A stretch of DNA of 64,000 nt from Dokdonella sp. (GTDB taxonomy: Bacteria; Pseudomonadota; Gammaproteobacteria; Xanthomonadales; Rhodanobacteraceae): assembly GCA_016712865.1 (NCBI GenBank), contig JADJQH010000001.1:1-64000 (forward strand), given 5' to 3'. Position numbers and translations under genes: made by a program. Of this stretch, positions 38,368 through 47,805 are shown piece after piece (positions within the stretch are counted from its first letter, which is position 1; each line of letters starts with the position of its first letter). Below the pieces are notes generated by a model that was not told the DNA's origin, did not search any database, and saw only the letters and a list, made by a program, of their open reading frames with translations.

Positions 38368-40362
38368 ATGACGTACTTCGTGACGGGCGCCACCGGCTTC
38401 ATCGGGCGTCACCTGCTGGAGAAGCTGTTGTTGCGCAAAGGCAAGATCTTTTGCCTGGTGCGCAAGGAATCGCTGGGCAAGTTCGAGGCGCTGCGCGAAC
38501 GCCTGGGGGCGGACAAGGACCGGCTGGTGGCGGTCAACGGCGATCTCGGCAAGGCGCGCCTCGGCATCGCCCCGGCATCACTGAAGAGCATGAGCGGCAA
38601 GATCTCCCATTTCTTCCATCTGGCGGCGCTCTACGACCTTTCCGCCGATGAAGCCAGCCAGGTGAGCGCCAACATCGATGGCACCCGACATGCAGTGCAG
38701 GTTGCCGAGACGATCAAGGCCGGTTGCTTCCATCACGTCAGTTCGATTGCCGCCGCCGGCCTGTACCCCGGCGTGTTCCGTGAAGACATGTTCGAGGAGG
38801 CCGAAGGGCTCGACAACGTGTATTTCAGGACCAAGCACGAATCCGAAGGCATTGTGCGCAAGGAATGCAAGCGTCCCTTCCGCATCTATCGGCCCGGCAT
38901 CGTCATCGGCAGTTCAAAAACGGGAGAAATGGACAAGATCGATGGGCCGTATTACCTGTTCGGCCTGATCAAGCGCATGCGCGAAGTGCTGCCGCCATGG
39001 GTGCCGACGGTGGGTCTGGAAGGTGGACGCCTGAACCTGGTGCCGGTGGACTGGGTGGCTGCCGCCCTTGACCACATTGCCCATGCAGCCAAGCTGGACA
39101 GCCGCTGCTTCCATCTGGTTGACCCTGCGCCGCGGCGCATTGGCGAGGTACTCAACATCTTTGCCGATGCCGGCCATGCGCCGAAAATGAGCATGCGGAT
39201 CGATGCGCGCATGTTTGCCTTCGTTCCGTCCGCGGTCAGGCAGGCGCTGTCCAACCTGCCGCCGGTGCGGCGCATGATCAATACGTTCCTGCGCGATTTC
39301 GGCATTCCGTCCGAAGTCATGCGCATGATCAATTATCCGACCCGGTTCGACACGCGCGAATGCGAGCGCGCCTTGCGTGGATCAAAGATCAAGTTTCCGG
39401 ATCTCAAGAGTTACGCCTGGCGGATCTGGGATTACTGGGAGCGCCACCTTGACCCGGCGCTGTTTGTTGACCGCTCGCTGTCCGGCAAGGTGCGCAGGAA
39501 AGTCGTGGTGGTCACCGGCGGAACATCCGGCATCGGCAGGGCGGTTGCCATGAAGGTGGCGGCAGCCGGCGCCAAGGTGATCGTGTGCGCGCGTGGCGAG
39601 GACGAGCTGGCGGCGACCAAGGCGGAGATCGAAGCGGCCGGTGGCACCTGCCATACCTACAGGGTGGACCTGGCGGATCTTGCGTCCTGCGACGAGTTCG
39701 TCGCCAAGGTGAGCGCCGAGCACGGCGGGGCCGACATCCTGATCAACAACGCCGGTCGCTCGATCCGTCGCGCCATTGCATCCAGTTACGATCGCTTCCA
39801 CGACTTCGAACGCACCATGCAGCTCAACTACTTCGGCTCACTGCGCTTGATCATGGGCTTCCTGCCGCGCATGGCCGAACGTCATCGCGGCCACATCATC
39901 AACATTTCCTCGATTGGCGTGCTGACCAATGCGCCGCGATTCTCCGCCTATGTGTCGTCGAAGGCGGCGCTGGATGCCTTCTCGCGATGCGCACAGGCCG
40001 AGTTCTCGGACCAGGGCATCAATTTCACCACCATCAACATGCCGCTGGTGAAGACGCCGATGATCGCGCCGACCAAGATGTACGACTCGGTTCCCACCCT
40101 GAGTCCCGAGGAGGCGGCCGACCTGGTAGTGGAAGCCATCATCGAGCGGCCCGTCCGTGTCGCCACGCGCACGGGTGTTTTCGCGCAGTTGTTCTATGCC
40201 ATTGCGCCGCGTGCGTACGAGATCGTGATGAACACGGCATTCCGCCTGTTTCCCGATTCGCCGGCCGCCAAGGGAATCAAGGGCGTGCGCCAGGAACAGC
40301 AGCAGGGCGCCTCATCGGAGCAGGTGGCCTTTGCCGCGCTCATGCGTGGCGTGCACTGGTGA
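38368..40362 (+). CDS. Alcohol-forming fatty acyl-CoA reductase (two-domain)
   Basis: A 664-residue protein with two reductase domains, matching in length and in most remembered motifs the Marinobacter enzyme that turns fatty acyl-CoA to fatty alcohol with NADPH. Domain 1 (1-370) has GATGFIGRHLLEKLL, the YFRTKHESE active-site Tyr/Lys segment and VPVDWVAAALDHIAH. Domain 2 (about 375-620) is a classical SDR with TGGTSGIG, NNAGRSIRR and YVSSKAALDAF. A strong AGGAGG precedes the ATG. The product would feed wax ester synthesis; no wax synthase is seen here. Confidence 0.9.
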   Translation: MTYFVTGATGFIGRHLLEKLLLRKGKIFCLVRKESLGKFEALRERLGADKDRLVAVNGDLGKARLGIAPASLKSMSGKISHFFHLAALYDLSADEASQVSANIDGTRHAVQVAETIKAGCFHHVSSIAAAGLYPGVFREDMFEEAEGLDNVYFRTKHESEGIVRKECKRPFRIYRPGIVIGSSKTGEMDKIDGPYYLFGLIKRMREVLPPWVPTVGLEGGRLNLVPVDWVAAALDHIAHAAKLDSRCFHLVDPAPRRIGEVLNIFADAGHAPKMSMRIDARMFAFVPSAVRQALSNLPPVRRMINTFLRDFGIPSEVMRMINYPTRFDTRECERALRGSKIKFPDLKSYAWRIWDYWERHLDPALFVDRSLSGKVRRKVVVVTGGTSGIGRAVAMKVAAAGAKVIVCARGEDELAATKAEIEAAGGTCHTYRVDLADLASCDEFVAKVSAEHGGADILINNAGRSIRRAIASSYDRFHDFERTMQLNYFGSLRLIMGFLPRMAERHRGHIINISSIGVLTNAPRFSAYVSSKAALDAFSRCAQAEFSDQGINFTTINMPLVKTPMIAPTKMYDSVPTLSPEEAADLVVEAIIERPVRVATRTGVFAQLFYAIAPRAYEIVMNTAFRLFPDSPAAKGIKGVRQEQQQGASSEQVAFAALMRGVHW

Positions 40363-40400
40363 TTTCCCCGGGGATTGCGCCGCGCAAGGTGCAATGAAAA

Positions 40401-40430
40401 CGGCCCGTCGCAAGGACATGCGACGGGCCG
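40401..40430 (+). terminator. Hairpin after the fatty acyl-CoA reductase gene
   Basis: A twelve-base perfect stem (CGGCCCGTCGCA with its complement) closes on a short loop 39 bases after the stop codon. It lacks a clear T run. Confidence 0.7.
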
Positions 40431-40483
40431 CTTCGTGGCGCCCGGGAAGCGCAAGGCTTCCCGGTGCCGGCAGTTCAAGTCTT

Positions 40484-40600
40484 AGGGAAGGTCTGAACAA
40501 TGTATTGTCGCGAGCAAGCTCGCTCCCACCATTGCTTGATTTTGTGGGAGCGAGCTTGCTCGCGACGAATGAGTTTCGTACTTGTTCAGAGCTTCCTTAG
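40484..40600. repeat. Dispersed inverted-repeat element, copy 1
   Basis: Two perfectly complementary 23-base arms, 40507-40529 and 40544-40566 (GTCGCGAGCAAGCTCGC...), surround a 14-base spacer. The outer flanks are GGAAGGTCTGAACAATG and GACGAATGAGTT. The whole element occurs again in the opposite direction at 61172-61262, and in part at 38239. It lies between convergent genes and may also act in termination. Confidence 0.9.
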
Positions 40601-41244
40601 CGGGCGGATTTCTTCTTTGCGCTCGCCTTTTTGGCCGCGGATTTCTTCGCTGCGGGTTTCTTCGGCGAGGCCTTTGCGGATGCACCGGGTCGCTTTGCGC
40701 TCACCTGCCTGAGTTGTTCGGACTCCAGTTCACGGGCGACATCCGCCAGTTCGTCCTTGATGCGTCGAACCGAATGCGCCGCGGCGGGCTTGCTTGCGGC
40801 CTTGGGTGCGGACTTGGCATTCAACTTGTGCACTTCGCGGGCCAGTTCCTCCACGCGGGCAGTGAGGGATTTCAGTTCGGTGCTGCCGGGAACGCCCAGC
40901 GCATTGAGTGCGCGTGAAACGCGGTTCTCGAAGACCTTCTCGAGCTTGTCCCAGGTTTCCTGGCTGCGCTCCTTGACCTGGCCAACCGCCGCTTCCATCG
41001 CAACCCGGGCTTCCTCGGCCTTGCCGGTGGTCAGCTTGCGGGTCTTCTGTTCCAGGGAAACGCCTTCGCGCACCAGCGCTTCGAACAGGCGGGTGCCTTC
41101 GTCCTGGGCCTTGGCAAATGCCCCGAGTCCCGCCAGCCAGATGTGCTGGGCGGATTCGACAATGGACTTGCCGCCACTTGCCTTCGGACTGGTCGCCGTG
41201 GCTGCAGCGGGCTTGGATTTGAGCTTGGGCTTCGGCTTGGTCAT
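40597..41244 (-). CDS. Phasin with histone-like C-terminus (PhaF-like)
   Basis: A 215-residue protein with a Lys/Pro-rich start, a phasin domain at about residues 25-120 (HIWLAGLGAFAKAQDEGT, KLEKVFENRVSRALNALG) and a C-terminal tail of AKK/PKK repeats (KKPAAKKSAAKKASAKKK). In PhaF this tail binds DNA and helps share PHA granules between daughter cells. The start at 41244 removes a non-native leader. Confidence 0.88.
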   Translation of the reverse strand: MTKPKPKLKSKPAAATATSPKASGGKSIVESAQHIWLAGLGAFAKAQDEGTRLFEALVREGVSLEQKTRKLTTGKAEEARVAMEAAVGQVKERSQETWDKLEKVFENRVSRALNALGVPGSTELKSLTARVEELAREVHKLNAKSAPKAASKPAAAHSVRRIKDELADVARELESEQLRQVSAKRPGASAKASPKKPAAKKSAAKKASAKKKSAR

Positions 41245-41334
41245 GGCGCTTTCCTTTTGGGGATTGGTGGAGCAGTGGGTTTTCGCGGCACAGGCTAGGG
41301 TTTGAAAGTAGAGCAAGCAATCGATGGAAGCAGG

Positions 41335-42639
41335 TCAGACACCTGCCTTGGCGCGTGCGGCGCGTCGCGCGGCCGGAGCCTTGCGGCTTGTCCGAGGCTT
41401 GGCGGGCGCCTCGCCGGAAAGGGCCCGGTCCAGATCATCCAGTGCCCGATGCAGATGGGAGGTGACCTTGGAGCGGCGTGGAGGCTTGTCGGTCAGGGTG
41501 CCAAGCAGGGTGCGCTTTGGATCGTCGAGAACCTTGTCGCGCAGCGAGATGCCGTGGCGCGCCAGCAAGGGCTTGAGGGTCTTGCGGTGCATGCGCAGGT
41601 CGCGCAGCGTCGACTGGTAGGCGTGTTCCGCAAGCCGCTTCCGGTGCGAAAAGCTGAAGACATTGGTGAAGAACATGTCGGTGTCGTCCGCATCGGGCTG
41701 CAACAGCATCAAGTCGGAGTCCGGGTAGGTGCGCTCGTATCGCGGAATGCTGGTCTGCATCCGCGATTCCAGCAGGGTGCGGAACATCTGCGACAGGACC
41801 GCGGGCAGACCGCCGTCAACCACATTGGGCGAGCTGGCCTTGCCTTGGGATTTCGCATGCACGGTGTTGATCGGAACCAATGGATTGATCGCCAGTACGA
41901 GATCCGCACCCGAATCCAATGCCACCGAGGCATGCACGGTATGGCGCAATGCGCCGTCCACATAGTGCTTGCCGTCGATCTGCACCGGCGGGTAGAGGCC
42001 GGGCAGGGCAGCACTCGCTTCGATTGCCCGTGAAATGGGCACGGCGTCGTGCCCGCTGGTTCCAAAGCGCACCGTCTGGCCACTTTCCAGCTCGACGGCA
42101 ACGATGATCAGCTTGCTGGCCAGCTCGCGGAAATCGTTGCTGCGGCCATGCGAACTGTAGGCCTTGCGCAGGAATCGCTCGATGGCGGAGTTGTCGAACA
42201 GCCCGGTTGGAAGGACGCTGCCCAGGCGCATCAGACTGTCGGAGATGCTCAAGTCGAAAGGGTGGCGCGCGAAATCCGCCAGCGCGGTCGCCAGCATGCG
42301 CGGTACCCCGGCCAGCCGTTGCAGGTATTCGTAGATGGCCGGACGGATGAAGTCCTCGGCGCGAAACTGGAACTGGTCCGAATCGCCGGTGATGAAGATG
42401 CGGCACAGCTCGGCGGTGCTCAGGCGGTTGGCCAGGCTGGCTGCAACGAAAGCCCCCGAGCTGATGCCGACGTAGATATCCAGGGCGTGCATGTCGAGGC
42501 CGTCGAGCGCATCGTCGAGGGCGCGCACGGCGCCGATTTCGAAAATGCCACCCACCGGGCCGCCGCCCGCAACGGCAAGCCCAATGCGCGAAGCCGAACG
42601 CTTCTGGCGCGCCTGCGCCGAGGATTTGACAACCAGCAT
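41335..42639 (-). CDS. Patatin-like phospholipase
   Basis: A 434-residue acyl hydrolase. The oxyanion motif GGGPVGG is near residue 24, the nucleophile is in GISSGAF near 60, and the catalytic Asp is in YVDGALRH near 232. The C-terminus is basic (RTSRKAPAARRAARAKAG). Start ATG at 42639 overlaps the stop of the PHA-system gene (TGATG), so the two are coupled. It may act on PHA or storage lipid; the substrate is unproven. Confidence 0.87.
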   Translation of the reverse strand: MLVVKSSAQARQKRSASRIGLAVAGGGPVGGIFEIGAVRALDDALDGLDMHALDIYVGISSGAFVAASLANRLSTAELCRIFITGDSDQFQFRAEDFIRPAIYEYLQRLAGVPRMLATALADFARHPFDLSISDSLMRLGSVLPTGLFDNSAIERFLRKAYSSHGRSNDFRELASKLIIVAVELESGQTVRFGTSGHDAVPISRAIEASAALPGLYPPVQIDGKHYVDGALRHTVHASVALDSGADLVLAINPLVPINTVHAKSQGKASSPNVVDGGLPAVLSQMFRTLLESRMQTSIPRYERTYPDSDLMLLQPDADDTDMFFTNVFSFSHRKRLAEHAYQSTLRDLRMHRKTLKPLLARHGISLRDKVLDDPKRTLLGTLTDKPPRRSKVTSHLHRALDDLDRALSGEAPAKPRTSRKAPAARRAARAKAGV

Positions 42640-42914
42640 CAGCCAATCTGCTCGTCGAGGTGGCGGTTGATCTCGCCTTCGATCATCGGCTTCATCATGC
42701 CCATGAGGAAACCGAGTTGCGCATGGACATGGACCTGGCCTTTCTCCAGAGCGATGTGCCCGTCGACGCCGCTTCGCGAAAACGCCAGGGTGTTGCCATC
42801 CCAATCGCATTCGAGATCGAATTCCTTGGCGATGGACTTGGCCAGCTTGTTGACAGCCTTGCGCGCCTCGGCCATGGACAAGTCATGCTTCCTGCGGATA
42901 TCGATTGTCGCCAT
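42639..42914 (-). CDS. PHA system family protein
   Basis: A 91-residue protein with DIRRKHDLSMAEARKAVNKL near the start, ECDWDGNTLAFSRSGVDGHI in the middle and LGFLMGMMKPMIEGEINRHL at the end, matching the polyhydroxyalkanoic acid system family (TIGR02610-type). The role is unknown; it accompanies PHA genes and here precedes a patatin-like lipase. Confidence 0.87.
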   Translation of the reverse strand: MATIDIRRKHDLSMAEARKAVNKLAKSIAKEFDLECDWDGNTLAFSRSGVDGHIALEKGQVHVHAQLGFLMGMMKPMIEGEINRHLDEQIG

Positions 42915-43222
42915 TCAGTTGTCCTCAGTTGGCTGGTTCGCGCGGGTGCCGGGATGCCGCATTGTCCCATCGGGTTGCGGGATGGCAGCAGGGCAGGCGC
43001 GAGACCATGGGCCTTGGTCCGATATTCTGGCCGATGCATGGTCTTGGCGCCATGATGCGGTGCTTTCGACTCCGTGCCCGCCCGTCGTGCCTGTACCGAT
43101 TTGCGCAGTGGTGCCCGCCATGGCCCAGAGCGCAGGAACGGCGTGTTCCCCACCTTTCCGGGCAGGTGTCAGATCCGGGCCTATCCTGCTAAAGTGCCTT
43201 CAATTCCCTCGATCCGTAGCCT
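42915..43222. other. Intergenic region, nothing recognised
   Basis: 308 bases between the divergent PHA-system and FHA genes. No protein-like frame, repeat or operator was found on either strand. Confidence 0.4.
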
Positions 43223-44050
43223 ATGCGTCTGAGCTTTTCCAACGGGGAGCATGCTGACGTGATCGTCGATAACGGCGTCACCGGGATCGGGTCGGCACAG
43301 GGCAATGCCATCTTGCTGGGGGCCGCGGGAGTCGCTCCCTGGCATGCGCGGATTGTCATAGACAAGCGCGGCATGATCCTTGAGGTGCTGGACCCGCAGG
43401 CGCGAACCCACGTCAACGCCAGGCCAATCCAGGAGCGCGCCTTGCTCAGGCTGGGGGATGTCGTCAACTTCGATGCAGTGGCCGCAGTGTTGAAGCCGGA
43501 CCACGATGCCATCATCGATACCCGCGTTCCTGCCGGTCAAACCGAAGGCATGCCGGGCACCGAGGTTTCCCGCGTCGTGCTGCGCGGCCTGTCTGGCGCG
43601 CACTTTGGCAAGACCATCAGCGTCGGCGCGCGCCTGCTGATTGGAAGCGACCGCGGTGGGCTCGGACTGGATGATCCCGACTCTTCGGCGCAGAACGCGG
43701 TATTGGTGGTGTCCAGCGAGGCCATCCATCTGAAGAACCTGGAGCCATCCGGCAGGACCGAAGTCAATGGCGTCAGCGTGCACGATGCGGTTCTGCACCC
43801 GGGCGATCAGCTGGTGTTCGGACGCAACCGTTTCATTCTTGAGGCGCCGGGTTATCCGGTTCGTGGACAAGGCATGCCGACGCCGGCCAACGAAGCGCCT
43901 GCCATCACCCAGACACTGGACGCCATCCAGATGGCCGATCCCGTGGCGCCTGCCCCCGAAGATGATGGCTCGGGCATCTGGTGGTTGATCCTGGCTGCCG
44001 GTGTCATCGGCCTTGGCATCGCCGGACTGCTCTGGTTCGGTAATTACTGA
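43223..44050 (+). CDS. FHA-domain protein with C-terminal membrane anchor
   Basis: A 275-residue protein with two FHA-like units, the first about residues 15-90 (GVAPWHARIVID, THVNARPI, LRLGDVVNF) and the second about 120-220 (LIGSDRGGLGLDD, TEVNGVSVHD, LHPGDQLVFGRNRF). The last 25 residues form one membrane helix (IWWLILAAGVIGLGIAGLL) with a tiny tail, so it is a tail-anchored protein facing the cytosol. FHA domains bind phosphothreonine; no kinase is in the window. Confidence 0.8.
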   Translation: MRLSFSNGEHADVIVDNGVTGIGSAQGNAILLGAAGVAPWHARIVIDKRGMILEVLDPQARTHVNARPIQERALLRLGDVVNFDAVAAVLKPDHDAIIDTRVPAGQTEGMPGTEVSRVVLRGLSGAHFGKTISVGARLLIGSDRGGLGLDDPDSSAQNAVLVVSSEAIHLKNLEPSGRTEVNGVSVHDAVLHPGDQLVFGRNRFILEAPGYPVRGQGMPTPANEAPAITQTLDAIQMADPVAPAPEDDGSGIWWLILAAGVIGLGIAGLLWFGNY

Positions 44051-44078
44051 ATAAGTCAGCCGGCGTCGATAAGGCAGC

Positions 44079-44214
44079 GCTGATCAAGTGGCTTCCGTTC
44101 GTGGTCAGCTCTTCGGCTGTTCTCAGGACAGGCCCGTCGAGCCATGAACGGAATCTCTGAGTCGGCGCAGGAAAGGGGATACCGTTCGTGGTGAGCCCGT
44201 CGAACCATGAACGG
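44079..44214. repeat. Two dispersed palindromic repeats
   Basis: Copy one (44094-44151) runs from CCGTTCGTGGTCAGC through GTTCTCAGGACAGG to CCATGAACGG and follows GCTGATCAAGTGGCT; copy two (44182-44214) is the short form also seen at 3240. 44215-44438 carries no further recognised feature before serC. Confidence 0.8.
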
Positions 44215-44438
44215 AATCATGGCGCCATGCGCTCTTTTTCAGGAGCGCCCCGGGCAAGCAGGACTTGATCGGCGTTGCCCTGGATAGCAATCCTTGTTTG
44301 GACATCCAAATCACGCCCCGATTCCGCGCAATTCGGGCTTGCGTCCATGCTGCATTGCGTCATATCGTTGCGCGCTCAATGGCTGCGGCCTGACTCGCCT
44401 GACAGCCTGCACCCACTTCGTTTCGCCTGGAGCACCCC

Positions 44439-45521
44439 GTGACGCGTGCCTACAACTTCAGTGCCGGGCCTGCCGCCCTGCCGGAACCCGTGCTCAGGCA
44501 GGCCCAGCAGGAATTGCTCGAATGGGGATCCGCGCGGGCATCGGTGATGGAGATCAGCCACCGTGGCGCCGCCTTCATGGCGATGGCAGCGGAGGCCGAG
44601 CAGGACCTGCGCGACCTGCTGGCGATTCCGGCCAACTACCGCGTGCTGTTCATGCAAGGTGGAGCGACCCAGCATTTCGCGCAGATACCCATGAATCTGG
44701 CGCGGCAGGAGCAGTCTGCCGATTACGTGATCAGCGGCGCGTGGGGCGAGAAGGCCCTTGCCGAAGCCGCACCGCACGTGCGGGCGCGCATTTGCGCAAG
44801 TTCCGCTGCCGGTGGTTTCCGCGATGTGCCGGCCACTGCGGATTGGAAGCTCGATCCGCAGGCGGCCTATGTGCACTACACCACCAACGAGACGATCCAC
44901 GGCGTGCAGTTCCACGCGATTCCCGACGTGGGCGAAGTGCCTCTCGTTGCGGACATGTCATCGGACATTCTTTCCGCGCCCATCGATGTTTCCCGGTTCG
45001 GCATCATCTACGCAGGTGCACAGAAGAACATCGGCGCATCCGGCCTGGTCATCCTGATCGTGCGCGAGGACCTGCTGGAGCGGCATCCGCAGCCCATCGC
45101 GCGCATCTTCAGGTATGCGGAGCACGCGAAGGCGGATTCACTGTTCAACACACCCAATACCTTTGGCTGGTATCTGTCTGCGCTGGTGTTCAAGTGGCTG
45201 AAGGGCGAAGGCGGCCTGGCGGCGATTGAGGCGCGCAACCGACGCAAGGCCGAGTTGCTGTACACGCTGATCGACGAGTCTGGTTTCTACAGCAATCCGG
45301 TGAGTGCGGATTCGAGATCGCGCATGAACGTTCCCTTCTTCCTGCCGAACGCGGCCTTGGACAGCCTGTTTCTGCAGGAAGCCGATGCCGCCAACCTGGT
45401 CGGCCTGAAAGGGCATCGCGTGCTCGGTGGCATGCGCGCGTCGATCTACAACGCGACTTCGTTGCAGGCGGTCGAGGTGTTGGCGGATTTCATGCGCGAC
45501 TTTGCGCGACGGCATGGTTGA
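44439..45521 (+). CDS. serC: Phosphoserine aminotransferase
   Basis: A 360-residue PLP enzyme for serine and pyridoxine synthesis. The N-terminus YNFSAGPAALPEPVL is the family signature, QGGAT lies near residue 76, and the PLP lysine is in YAGAQKNIG near 197. The start is GTG at 44439. First gene of serC-pheA-hisC-aroA, a known order in gammaproteobacteria. Confidence 0.96.
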   Translation: MTRAYNFSAGPAALPEPVLRQAQQELLEWGSARASVMEISHRGAAFMAMAAEAEQDLRDLLAIPANYRVLFMQGGATQHFAQIPMNLARQEQSADYVISGAWGEKALAEAAPHVRARICASSAAGGFRDVPATADWKLDPQAAYVHYTTNETIHGVQFHAIPDVGEVPLVADMSSDILSAPIDVSRFGIIYAGAQKNIGASGLVILIVREDLLERHPQPIARIFRYAEHAKADSLFNTPNTFGWYLSALVFKWLKGEGGLAAIEARNRRKAELLYTLIDESGFYSNPVSADSRSRMNVPFFLPNAALDSLFLQEADAANLVGLKGHRVLGGMRASIYNATSLQAVEVLADFMRDFARRHG

Positions 45522-45592
45522 GCGGTTGCAGCCTTGCGCCGCACGCGGCGGCAAGGGCGGAATGATCCAACGAGTCAGGCGGAAACACAGCG

Positions 45593-46702
45593 ATGAGCAA
45601 GCAGAATGATCCGGCGCAAGCGGCGATGAACCTGGCCGACGTGCGTGCGCGCATCGACGGCATTGATCGATCCATCCAGGCGTTGATCGCGGAACGCGCG
45701 CAATTCGCGCATCAGGTTGGGCTGGCCAAGGGACCGCTGTCCGCCGCCGTGGATTACTACCGACCGGAGCGCGAGGCACAGGTTCTGCGCATGGTGGTGG
45801 ATCGCAACGAGGGTCCGCTCAGCGATGAAGTGCTGGTGCACGTGTTCCGTGAAATCATGTCGGCCTGCCTGGCCCAGCAGGAGCCGCTGAAGATCGGCTA
45901 TCTCGGTCCCGAAGGCACTTTCAGCCAGCAAGCGGTGCTCAAGCATTTCGGCCGCTCGGCGCATGGCCAGCCGATGGCCAGCATCGAGGAAGTGTTCCAG
46001 GAAGTGGAAAACGGCAACGCCGATTTTGGCGTGGTTCCGGTGGAAAATTCGGGGCAGGGCACGATCCAGATCACCCTGGACATGTTCCTGAGCTCGAACC
46101 TGAAAATCTGTGGCGAGGTCGAGCTGCGTGTGCACCAGTATCTGCTCTCGCGCTCCGGGCGCATCGAGGACATCGAGCGCATCTACTCGCATCCGCAGTC
46201 CTTTGCCCAGACCCAGGCTTGGTTGCGCGGCAACCTGCCCAAGGTCGAGAAGCTGCCGGTATCGAGCAACGCCGAGGCGGCACGACGCGCGCGCAATTCG
46301 GATGACGCCGCCGCCATCGCGGGCGAGTCCGCTGGCCTGGTCTACGGTTTGAAGAAGGTGATCACCGGGCCGATCGAGGACCATGCCGACAACACCACGC
46401 GATTCCTCGTGCTGGGTCGGCAGATTTTCCCGCCCTCCGGCCATGACCGCACCTCGGTGCTGGTGTTCATCAAGGACCAGCCGGGTGCGCTGTTCAACGT
46501 GTTGAGCCCGTTTGCCAGCCACGGCATTTCGATGAACCGCATCGAATCGCGCCCTTCGCACCAGGCCAAGTGGGAATATGCGTTCTTCATTGATCTGGCC
46601 GGACACGTCGACGACGAACCCATGCAAAAGGCGCTGGCCGAACTGGACGCCAGGGTTGCGCAGATCAAGGTGCTCGGCTCCTACCCGGTGGCGGTTCCGT
46701 GA
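45593..46702 (+). CDS. pheA: Bifunctional chorismate mutase/prephenate dehydratase
   Basis: A 369-residue enzyme making phenylpyruvate from chorismate. The chorismate mutase domain is at about 10-95 (VRARIDGIDRSIQALIAERA), the dehydratase at about 100-280 (GPEGTFSQQAVLKHFG, VVPVENSGQGTI, and DNTTRFLVLG), and an ACT domain ends it (GALFNVLSPFASHGISMNRI, with ESRP), which allows feedback by phenylalanine. The stop overlaps hisC. Confidence 0.96.
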   Translation: MSKQNDPAQAAMNLADVRARIDGIDRSIQALIAERAQFAHQVGLAKGPLSAAVDYYRPEREAQVLRMVVDRNEGPLSDEVLVHVFREIMSACLAQQEPLKIGYLGPEGTFSQQAVLKHFGRSAHGQPMASIEEVFQEVENGNADFGVVPVENSGQGTIQITLDMFLSSNLKICGEVELRVHQYLLSRSGRIEDIERIYSHPQSFAQTQAWLRGNLPKVEKLPVSSNAEAARRARNSDDAAAIAGESAGLVYGLKKVITGPIEDHADNTTRFLVLGRQIFPPSGHDRTSVLVFIKDQPGALFNVLSPFASHGISMNRIESRPSHQAKWEYAFFIDLAGHVDDEPMQKALAELDARVAQIKVLGSYPVAVP

Positions 46703-47805
46703 GTTTCGATGCGTCGTCGCTGGCCAATGCGGTGCTGCGCCAGTTGCAGGCCTACGATCCCGGCCATGATCTGCCCGCCTTGCGTGCGAAATTCGGCGGG
46801 CAGTTGGCCGAGCTGGGTTCCAACGAGAACGTATCCGGTCCCAGCCCGCAGGTGTACGCGGCGTTGCAAGGGGCAATGCCCGAGATCATCCGCTACCCCG
46901 ATCCGCGCGGCATGTCGCTCAAGCGGGCGCTGGCGCGGCACCTCGGCGTCGCGACCGACGCCATTGCCCTGGGCAATGGTTCGCACGAGCTGCTGATCCT
47001 GCTGGCCCAGTGCTTCGCCGATTCACAGACCTCGATCGTGCATTCGGAATTCGGGTTTGCCGTGTTTCCCATCGCCACCGCGGTGGCGGGAGCACGCGCC
47101 ATTCGGGTCAAGGCCATGCCTGCAGACCATGCCGAGGCACCCTATGGACACGATCTGGATGCCATGGCGGCGGCGCTGCGCAACGACACGCGCATCGTTT
47201 TTCTGGCCAACCCCAACAATCCGACCGGCAGTTGGTTCGATGATGCCGCGCTTGAGCGCTTTCTCGCGCAGGTTCCGTCGCACACGCTGGTCGTGGTCGA
47301 CGAGGCCTACCGGGAATTCGTGGACGTTTCCGGATCCGGCGGGGCGATGCCGTTGCTCGACAGGTTTCCCAACCTGGTGGTGACGCGCACCTTCTCCAAG
47401 GCCTACGCACTGGCCGGCCTGCGCATCGGCTATCTGGTCGCGCATGCCTCCGTGGTTGCGGTGATCGAGCGCCTGCGCGAGTCGTTCAACGTCAATGCCA
47501 TGGCACTGGTGGCCGCCGAAGCGGCACTGGCAGACCAGGCCCATCTGCAAACGTCTTGCAGCAACACGCGTCGCGAGCGCCAGTGGTTGGCACAGCAGCT
47601 GGGTGAACGCGGCTTTCGCATCCTGCCATCGCAAACCAATTTCCTGCTTCTGGACCTGGGCCGGGATGCTGCTGCGCTGGAGCGTCAGCTGTTCGAGCGG
47701 GGCGTGATCGTGCGGCCGATGGGTGGCTACGGACTGGCCCATACCTTGCGCATCAGCATCGGCACGCGCGATGAAAACCTGCGTTTGCTGGAATCGCTGC
47801 CGTGA
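46699..47805 (+). CDS. hisC: Histidinol-phosphate/aromatic aminotransferase
   Basis: A 368-residue class I/II aminotransferase. SNENVSGPSP is near residue 33, FLANPNNPTGS near 175, and the PLP lysine is in RTFSKAYALAGLRIGY near 235. In this operon position the enzyme commonly serves phenylalanine/tyrosine synthesis as well as histidine (hisC2). Starts with GTG overlapping pheA and overlaps aroA at its end. Confidence 0.93.
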   Translation: MSFDASSLANAVLRQLQAYDPGHDLPALRAKFGGQLAELGSNENVSGPSPQVYAALQGAMPEIIRYPDPRGMSLKRALARHLGVATDAIALGNGSHELLILLAQCFADSQTSIVHSEFGFAVFPIATAVAGARAIRVKAMPADHAEAPYGHDLDAMAAALRNDTRIVFLANPNNPTGSWFDDAALERFLAQVPSHTLVVVDEAYREFVDVSGSGGAMPLLDRFPNLVVTRTFSKAYALAGLRIGYLVAHASVVAVIERLRESFNVNAMALVAAEAALADQAHLQTSCSNTRRERQWLAQQLGERGFRILPSQTNFLLLDLGRDAAALERQLFERGVIVRPMGGYGLAHTLRISIGTRDENLRLLESLP

